Source: JANMDU01 sp043777675
GTDB taxonomy: Bacteria > Pseudomonadota > Gammaproteobacteria > Burkholderiales > Burkholderiaceae_C
DNA length: 64,000 nucleotides
Assembly: GCA_043777675.1 (NCBI GenBank)
Contig: JAYWHR010000055.1
Coordinates: forward strand, 41,623 to 105,622
Direction: 5' to 3'
The notes beneath the pieces are model-generated. The model was not told where the DNA came from. It did not search any database and saw only the letters and a list, made by a program, of their open reading frames with translations. Below, one piece after another: positions 59,458 through 64,000 of this stretch (position 1 is its first letter; each line of letters starts with the position of its first letter). The position numbers and the translations under genes are program-made.

Positions 59458-59954
59458 AGTGCGTGGCTCATCACAATCGCGTCTTCGCGCCGCAAGCCAT
59501 CGAGCGGGTAATACGCTTTGCGCACGCCCACGCGCCTAAAGCCATATTGCTCATAAATGCTAATGGCTCGCTCGTTGCTGATGCGCACTTCCAGCCATAC
59601 CCATTGGCATTGCAGATCGCGCGCCCAGTCGTGCAAGTTATCCAGCATCACGCGTGCCCAGCCTTGGCGCAAATAAGCCGGCGCGACTGTGATGTTGAGC
59701 AGATGCACTTCGCCTGCGCCAAGCATGGCGATGTAGTAGCCGAGCAGCTCTCCTTGGTTGCCAAGCAATGCCTGGCAGACATGGCCGTTTTTGATGCTGT
59801 CGGCAATATTGTTTTCGCTCCAAGGCCACAGATAAGACGCCTGCTCAGCAGGCATCACATCAACCAAATGGCCAACAAGCATCGGCTCAAAGCAAGCCTC
59901 TTGCGGGAACAGGCTGGCGTAGGCGGATGGGAGGATGGAGGGCTGTGCACTCAT
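59454..59954 (-). CDS. rimI: Ribosomal protein S18 alanine N-acetyltransferase
   Basis: A 166-residue GNAT enzyme that acetylates the S18 N terminus. It has AYLRQGWARVMLDNLHDWAR (acetyl-CoA loop) and RISNERAISIYEQYGFRRVG near the end. Lies between tsaB and the UDG gene, the common proteobacterial order; both junctions are short overlaps. Confidence 0.9.
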   Translation of the reverse strand: MSAQPSILPSAYASLFPQEACFEPMLVGHLVDVMPAEQASYLWPWSENNIADSIKNGHVCQALLGNQGELLGYYIAMLGAGEVHLLNITVAPAYLRQGWARVMLDNLHDWARDLQCQWVWLEVRISNERAISIYEQYGFRRVGVRKAYYPLDGLRREDAIVMSHAL

Positions 59955-60664
59955 AGCTTTGTATTGTGAGCTTCGCGCTCAGCCGTGGTCAAGGCCACTT
60001 TGTCTCGGATGTAAAAAGGGAGGGCGTACTCTGCATCGACTAAGCCACCGGCATCAATCAAAGGAGGCGCGAGCTTGAGCAAGGCGCGCGCTGCGGGTAG
60101 GGCTTGAAGGTAGGGCAGAGCCAACGCTTGTGGTGTGAGTTGCGCATCTAAAGTCGGACGGATGTTGCCAGCCATCAAAGTAGGCTGTAAATCTATTTTT
60201 TCTAGGAGATTTTGCGGCTTTTTAAGTAGATCGCCGGCATAGATACTGCGTGAAGTGCTATTAAATTCATAGTAATCTAAATAGATTTCGCCTATACGCG
60301 CATCTAGCGCGCACAGGATGCGCGTGGCATCTAAGCCTTGCTCGTCAGCCAATATTCGAGCCTCTTGTGCCAATGCCATCAATGTATCAACTGGCAGCAC
60401 GCGCACATTCGCGCCAAAGGCCAGGCCCTGCACCACCGAGCATGCTGTGCGCAAGCCGGTAAACGAGCCGGGGCCGCGCCCAAACACAATCGCATCGAGC
60501 TGCGCATATTGCAGCCCCGCGCGTTGGAGTAACGCTTCTATAGCGGGGATCAACGTGCTAGAGGCTTGCGCGCCGCCTGCGCCCGTGTGCTCAAACACCG
60601 AATCGCCATGCTGCACGGCAATACTCATCGTGTCAGTAGAGGTATCGAGGGCGAGCAGTTTCAT
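59951..60664 (-). CDS. tsaB: tRNA threonylcarbamoyladenosine synthase subunit TsaB
   Basis: A 237-residue ASKHA-fold protein: MKLLALDTSTDTMSIAVQHG, IVFGRGPGSFTGLRTACSVV, LALDARIGEIYLDYYEF. It scaffolds TsaD and TsaE in the t6A pathway; TsaB and Sua5 here both carry the dispersed element. The element adds NSTSRSIYAGDL in the central loop. Start ATG 60664; ends overlap neighbours. Confidence 0.92.
   Translation of the reverse strand: MKLLALDTSTDTMSIAVQHGDSVFEHTGAGGAQASSTLIPAIEALLQRAGLQYAQLDAIVFGRGPGSFTGLRTACSVVQGLAFGANVRVLPVDTLMALAQEARILADEQGLDATRILCALDARIGEIYLDYYEFNSTSRSIYAGDLLKKPQNLLEKIDLQPTLMAGNIRPTLDAQLTPQALALPYLQALPAARALLKLAPPLIDAGGLVDAEYALPFYIRDKVALTTAEREAHNTKL
60228..60274 (+). repeat. 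44-bp dispersed element inside tsaB
   Basis: Orientation B relative to tsaB but read in an unusual frame (YYEFNSTSRSIYAGDL). Still no stop codon. Located in the loop between GEIYLD and the C-terminal helices. Confidence 0.85.
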
Positions 60665-61656
60665 TTTTTTACAACTGCTGCAATTGGCGCTGGCGATGAG
60701 GCTGCGCGCACGCCGACGATGATGCCCAGGGTTACCAAAGCAAGTCCCATGATCAGGTTGATGCCCAAGGGCTCGCCAAGAAAAAACACCGCGCCGAGCG
60801 CTGAGAGGCCGGGCACGATGGCTGTGAGCATGGTGCTGCGCACCGGGCCAAAATAGCGAATCATTTGCGTGAACGCAATGCCTGAGATCACCACCGAGCC
60901 CATGCCTTGATAGAAGGTTTGAAACACAATTTCCCACAGCGGCGCAGTAGCCAGCTTACTGGCAACCATGCCAGAGAGCACCAGCAGTGCATACAGTGGC
61001 AAGTAACTCAATACGCAAAACACAATCACGGCGATCGTGGTCGGCACAGCTTCGAGCCGATGCTTGCGGCACAGCACCGTGTAAAACGCCCAGCAACTGC
61101 TCGCGCACACGAAGAGCACATCGCCTTTCCACACAGAAGAGCCGCTTGCCGAATCTGTGTAGGCTTGAATGATGGACGCACCGCCCACCAGCAGGCCACC
61201 GCAGGCAATCAACAGCAGCCCCAGCTTGCGGCCTTTGTTCAGCACCTCACCCAAGAGCAGCACAGACAGCAAAGCAGTCGACAGCGGCAGCAGCCCGGGC
61301 ATCAGCACCGAGCCATGCGCAGCCGGTGCGAAAGTGAATGCACTGTAGGCCAATATGGCATAGCCTACGCCGCCAAAGAGCCCAAGCAGCACCGTTTGCT
61401 TGAGAGGCAGTGGTGAAATCCACAGTGAAGTCTCCGCTTGTGGGTTCTCCAGCCGCATCTTGCGCACCATGAAAAACCCCCATGGCAGTAGCAACAACGC
61501 TGCGCCCACAATGCGGCAAAGTACGATATCCAGCGAGGTGAGCGACTTGAGTGCCATCGCTCGCGCCACCACGATGAACGATGTCCAAATCAAAATCGTG
61601 ACGACGGCTGAGGCGATGCCGACAGTGCGCGGCGAAAGCCGTTTTAAAAGTTCCAT
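60661..61656 (-). CDS. EamA-family (DMT) transporter
   Basis: About 331 residues from ATG 61656, ten hydrophobic helices in two EamA repeats (ASAVVTILIWTSFIVVARAM, IVPGLSALGAVFFLGEPLGI). Possibly exports a metabolite. Its stop overlaps the tsaB start (ATGA), so it is co-transcribed with the tsaB-rimI-udg unit. Confidence 0.83.
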   Translation of the reverse strand: MELLKRLSPRTVGIASAVVTILIWTSFIVVARAMALKSLTSLDIVLCRIVGAALLLLPWGFFMVRKMRLENPQAETSLWISPLPLKQTVLLGLFGGVGYAILAYSAFTFAPAAHGSVLMPGLLPLSTALLSVLLLGEVLNKGRKLGLLLIACGGLLVGGASIIQAYTDSASGSSVWKGDVLFVCASSCWAFYTVLCRKHRLEAVPTTIAVIVFCVLSYLPLYALLVLSGMVASKLATAPLWEIVFQTFYQGMGSVVISGIAFTQMIRYFGPVRSTMLTAIVPGLSALGAVFFLGEPLGINLIMGLALVTLGIIVGVRAASSPAPIAAVVKK

Positions 61657-61715
61657 GCTTTGATTATCGGCGGTATACCTGTTGCGGGGCAGCGCTTGAT
61701 ACCTGCGCAGGCATT

Positions 61716-62111
61716 TCAAACAGCCGAGATATCAGCAACAGGCGCGCCCGTCAAACAGCGCACCCGATGATCCACATAGTAACCACCGTATTCGGTGTAG
61801 CGCAGTAGATGGCGCTGGCATGCGCTGCATTGATGAATGTCGCAGCGGTTGTAGGGGAAAAAGAGCGTGGCCACAGGCGCATCTGCCGATTCATAGCGCG
61901 TGCCCTGAGGGTGATGCTCTTCGTAGGTTGGCTCGGTTAGATCCGGCGGGCGCAAGGTGGCTACTGCTGGCATCTGCGGCGCAGGCCAGCGGCTCTCCGT
62001 GATACTTTCCCAGCCGGCGCATGCGCCAAGGCCGCAGTTGCACTCTTGCGCTTTGGTTGCTGACCATTGCTTGAGTTGTGCGGTGTCTACTTGAGGTAGC
62101 TCTTGCATCAT
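61716..62111 (-). CDS. Unknown Cys-rich protein
   Basis: A 131-residue protein with several Cys (ECNCGLGACAGWES at residue 23 and YNRCDIHQCSACQRHLLRYT at residue 85) that suggest metal binding. C-terminal YGGYYVDHRVRCL. It appears conserved in related genomes but I recognise no function. It precedes the EamA gene by 59 bases. Confidence 0.6.
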   Translation of the reverse strand: MMQELPQVDTAQLKQWSATKAQECNCGLGACAGWESITESRWPAPQMPAVATLRPPDLTEPTYEEHHPQGTRYESADAPVATLFFPYNRCDIHQCSACQRHLLRYTEYGGYYVDHRVRCLTGAPVADISAV

Positions 62112-62168
62112 GCCCGCTCTCTTGGAAGTGGTTTGAGGAATTTCATGCGTAGATTATCCGGGTAGGCC

Positions 62169-62275
62169 GGCCTCGGCTGCGCTTGGGCTGTCCCACGCTG
62201 CTCGTGTCCCCCGCCGGCTTCGCCGTCTCCTCCTTTTACCTCGCTGCGTGAGACAGCCCAACCACAGCCGAGGCC
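62169..62275. repeat. 107-bp intergenic inverted repeat
   Basis: Arms GGCCTCGGCTG-CGC-TTGGGCTGTC and GACAGCCCAA-CCA-CAGCCGAGGCC: 21 of 24 paired positions, separated by a 59-base C/T-rich interior containing CCGCCGGC. It could form a large stem-loop. Probably a MITE-like or structured intergenic element. Confidence 0.75.
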
Positions 62276-62301
62276 TGATAGCTGTCAAATCGGCGCTACT
62301 C

Positions 62302-62676
62302 TCATTTTTTAAAGGCGAAAGCGAGATAAGCGATGCCGAGAAGCGCTGGCCCGAGAATCAAGCTCCACGACAGTGGCGTGGTGAAGCTTGAGAGCGGATC
62401 GCTGGCCAAGCGCCAATGTAGTAGTGCATGCACGATGCAAAACACAGCGAGCCCCAAGCGGCTGGCGCGCTCCACGCTCGCCTGCGCATGATGCGTGAGC
62501 GCAATCAGCGACCAAAAGAGCGGCACATGAATCGCCACAAACCACCAGCGCCCCTGCGCATCTTCTAGGCTGCGCAGCACATAGAGCAAACGCCATTCAG
62601 ATTGCGTCATCGCATCCAGCTCATGCGTGAAGAGCGTGGCCAGCATGAGCTGCGTTAGCATTTTGGGGGAGTTCAT
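62302..62676 (-). CDS. DUF6713-like small membrane protein
   Basis: A 124-residue protein with several hydrophobic segments (MLTQLMLATLFTHELDAMTQ, WWFVAIHVPLFWSLIALTHH, LSWSLILGPALLGIAYLAFA). Likely inner membrane. It overlaps the DUF2834-like gene by 4 bases. Function unknown. Confidence 0.65.
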   Translation of the reverse strand: MNSPKMLTQLMLATLFTHELDAMTQSEWRLLYVLRSLEDAQGRWWFVAIHVPLFWSLIALTHHAQASVERASRLGLAVFCIVHALLHWRLASDPLSSFTTPLSWSLILGPALLGIAYLAFAFKK

Positions 62677-62960
62677 GCGCGTTTGTTCGCCGTTATGAAA
62701 TATAGCAACGGGCCAAACGAGCCACAGGTGATGGAGAACACAGCCCAAGGCCAGAAGGGGCGGCCTGTGGCCTGCGCATCGCGCTTCATGAACACCAAAA
62801 GCAGGATCATCGTGATCACCAGATCCGCAAAAATCTGCCATCCTGCTGGGTGGCGCAAATGCACCAACACCAGCTCTAACACGCTGCCCACGCTGTAGAT
62901 GGAATAGGCGGTGAGCGCACCGAAGGCGATGAGCACAACGATCAAAACAGCTTTGTTCAT
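62673..62960 (-). CDS. DUF2834-like small membrane protein
   Basis: A 95-residue protein with three membrane helices (AVLIVVLIAFGALTAYSIYS, GWQIFADLVITMILLLVFMK, WPWAVFSITCGSFGPLLYFI). SD AAAGGAAATC. First gene of the pair, divergent from the XRE regulator at 63063, which may control it. Function unknown. Confidence 0.68.
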   Translation of the reverse strand: MNKAVLIVVLIAFGALTAYSIYSVGSVLELVLVHLRHPAGWQIFADLVITMILLLVFMKRDAQATGRPFWPWAVFSITCGSFGPLLYFITANKRA

Positions 62961-63062
62961 ACGATTTCCTTTCAAAGTGCCTCTACTGTGCGCGGCGCTT
63001 TGAATCAGCGCAATTACGTTGCAGGTAATTGCAGATACGCCAAGCTGTGATTGAATAAGGCC

Positions 63063-63866
63063 ATGGAAACCGCCAGCCCCACGCTAAGAGACACCCTGCA
63101 AACCGCGCGCAAAACCATGCGCATCAGTCAGCTTGAATTGGCTTTGCGCATGGGCGTGAGCCAGCGGCATGTGAGCTTTGTAGAAAGTGGCCGCGCGCAG
63201 CCCAGCCGTGAGCTGCTGCTGGCTTGGCTGCAAGAGTTGCAAGCGCCGCTGGCTCTGCGTAATGTGGCCTTGCAGCAAGCCGGCTTTGCGCCCGTGTATC
63301 GCGGCAGCGAACTGGACGATGCCGTGCTCGCGCCCGTGCGCGAAGCAGTCAGCCGCTTGCTTGAGGCGCACGATCCGATGCCTGCCATGGTGATGGATGG
63401 CGCATGGAATGTGCTGCAAATGAACCGCGGCGCACAATGGATGGCCATCACTCTGATGCCTTGGATCGTGCAGCTCCCTCAAGGCGCACCCATCAATCTG
63501 CTCGATGCCATGCTGCACCCCGAAGGCATGGCCAGCCGCATCACCAACCTAGAAGAAGTCGCCCCCGCCATCCTCGCGCACCTGCGTGATGATGCGAGTG
63601 TGATGCCAGAAATTTCCGAACGCGTTGAGCTGCTTGCTGCGCAGTTTCAGAAGCGCTTAGGTAAAAAGACTTTGGCGCAATGGCCAAAGCAAATGGCTCC
63701 TGTGCTCACCACTCGTTTTGCCACGCAATACGGCAAGCTCGCTTTCTTCAGCATGTTTTCTACGTTTGGTACGCCGCAAGACATCACGCTGGCTTCTCTG
63801 CGCGTGGAGCATGTGTTTGCTGCGGATGAGGCGACGAGAACTGTTGTGATGGCGAATGTGAGCTAG
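63063..63866 (+). CDS. XRE-family regulator with MmyB-like ligand domain
   Basis: A 267-residue regulator. Residues 8-70 form a helix-turn-helix (LQTARKTMRISQLELALRMG, VSQRHVSFVESGRAQPSREL). The C-terminal part (PAMVMDGAWNVLQMNRGAQW, then NLLDAMLHPEGMASRITNLE) is the MmyB/PAS-like ligand domain. Likely controls the divergent membrane-protein pair; ligand unknown. Confidence 0.8.
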   Translation: METASPTLRDTLQTARKTMRISQLELALRMGVSQRHVSFVESGRAQPSRELLLAWLQELQAPLALRNVALQQAGFAPVYRGSELDDAVLAPVREAVSRLLEAHDPMPAMVMDGAWNVLQMNRGAQWMAITLMPWIVQLPQGAPINLLDAMLHPEGMASRITNLEEVAPAILAHLRDDASVMPEISERVELLAAQFQKRLGKKTLAQWPKQMAPVLTTRFATQYGKLAFFSMFSTFGTPQDITLASLRVEHVFAADEATRTVVMANVS

Positions 63867-64000
63867 TCACGTTCGTTGAGCATATCCATCACGGCCTCTT
63901 CCGTGAGACCTTCTTCGCCCGCCTGATTGCTCATCCTTGAAAGGTGCAGTCGCATCGAATCTGCCGCTTCTTTACCCCGCAGCGGAAAGTCTTCGCTAAT
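63863..64000 (-). CDS. C-terminal part of a gene entering the window
   Basis: On the minus strand a frame open from the window edge reads ISEDFPLRGKEAADSMRLHL and ends AVMDMLNERD with a stop that overlaps the XRE stop codon region. It is helical and acidic, possibly an antitoxin or small regulator tail, but too short to identify. Confidence 0.45.
   Translation of the reverse strand: MSEDFPLRGKEAADSMRLHLSRMSNQAGEEGLTEEAVMDMLNERD

Overview
The window is a chromosomal segment of a moderately GC-rich betaproteobacterium of the order Burkholderiales, most like Comamonadaceae. Signs are the spc/alpha ribosomal operon order, the lptA-lptB-rpoN and purE-purK-sua5 clusters, a holA-proA neighbourhood, RpoN-dependent type IV pilin genes and many LysE/EamA exporters. 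I cannot name a genus from sequence alone. No prophage, insertion sequence or CRISPR array was seen.

Layout. 1-5.9 kb: end of the spc operon and the alpha operon (rpsE', rpmD, rplO, secY, a decayed infA, rpmJ, rpsM, rpsK, rpsD, rpoA, rplQ), then an initiator tRNA. 6.2-8.3 kb: NTF2-like protein, YheT-like hydrolase and a conserved unknown. 8.4-15.5 kb: ten tightly packed leftward genes for small-molecule handling (LysE, EamA, cupin, aminotransferase, GST, monooxygenase fragment, PhzF, glyoxalase-like, LysE, dehydratase), divergent from a MocR regulator at 15.6 kb. 17-24 kb: a GNAT/DUF1778 toxin-antitoxin pair, proA, a glycine-rich surface protein, a CcdB-like toxin module and holA, with broken pieces of holA and proA that record an old duplication. 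24.6-30.6 kb: SbtA/SbtB bicarbonate pair, YebC, Ung, TrpC, ModC/ModB. 30.7-36.8 kb: lptA, lptB, rpoN, an RlmL-type methyltransferase, then an AbiEii-like nucleotidyltransferase and a PIN protein, most joined by start/stop overlaps. 36.9-41.8 kb: type IV pilus island with a consensus sigma-54 promoter, two pilins, a TfpX accessory protein, remnants of a MazF-like toxin and of a ligase gene, HigBA and a pilin oligosaccharyltransferase. 41.8-50.5 kb: GDSL lipoprotein, Sua5, PurK, PurE, CnoX-like thioredoxin, two glycine-zipper proteins, Apt and a glycine-rich RNA-binding protein. 50.8-55.4 kb: metal-receptor protein, an ECF sigma with zinc-finger anti-sigma, a redoxin, and a bufferin-type operon (DUF2282 precursor, DUF692 MNIO enzyme, DUF2063 partner). 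55.5-64 kb: large M60-like peptidase lipoprotein, Fe-S uracil-DNA glycosylase, RimI, TsaB, EamA and small membrane proteins.

The most striking feature is a short repeat of about 44 bp present in 18 clear copies (plus one degenerate) from 6.7 to 60.3 kb. Fifteen copies lie inside protein-coding genes, including rpoN, proA, purK, sua5, tsaB, modC and bufC, and every one keeps the frame open. In one orientation all copies are read in one frame (peptide like AGIEYAQSAI); in the other most are read in one frame (peptide like IALCAYSMPAN). This resembles the coding-sequence palindromic elements known from Rickettsia.
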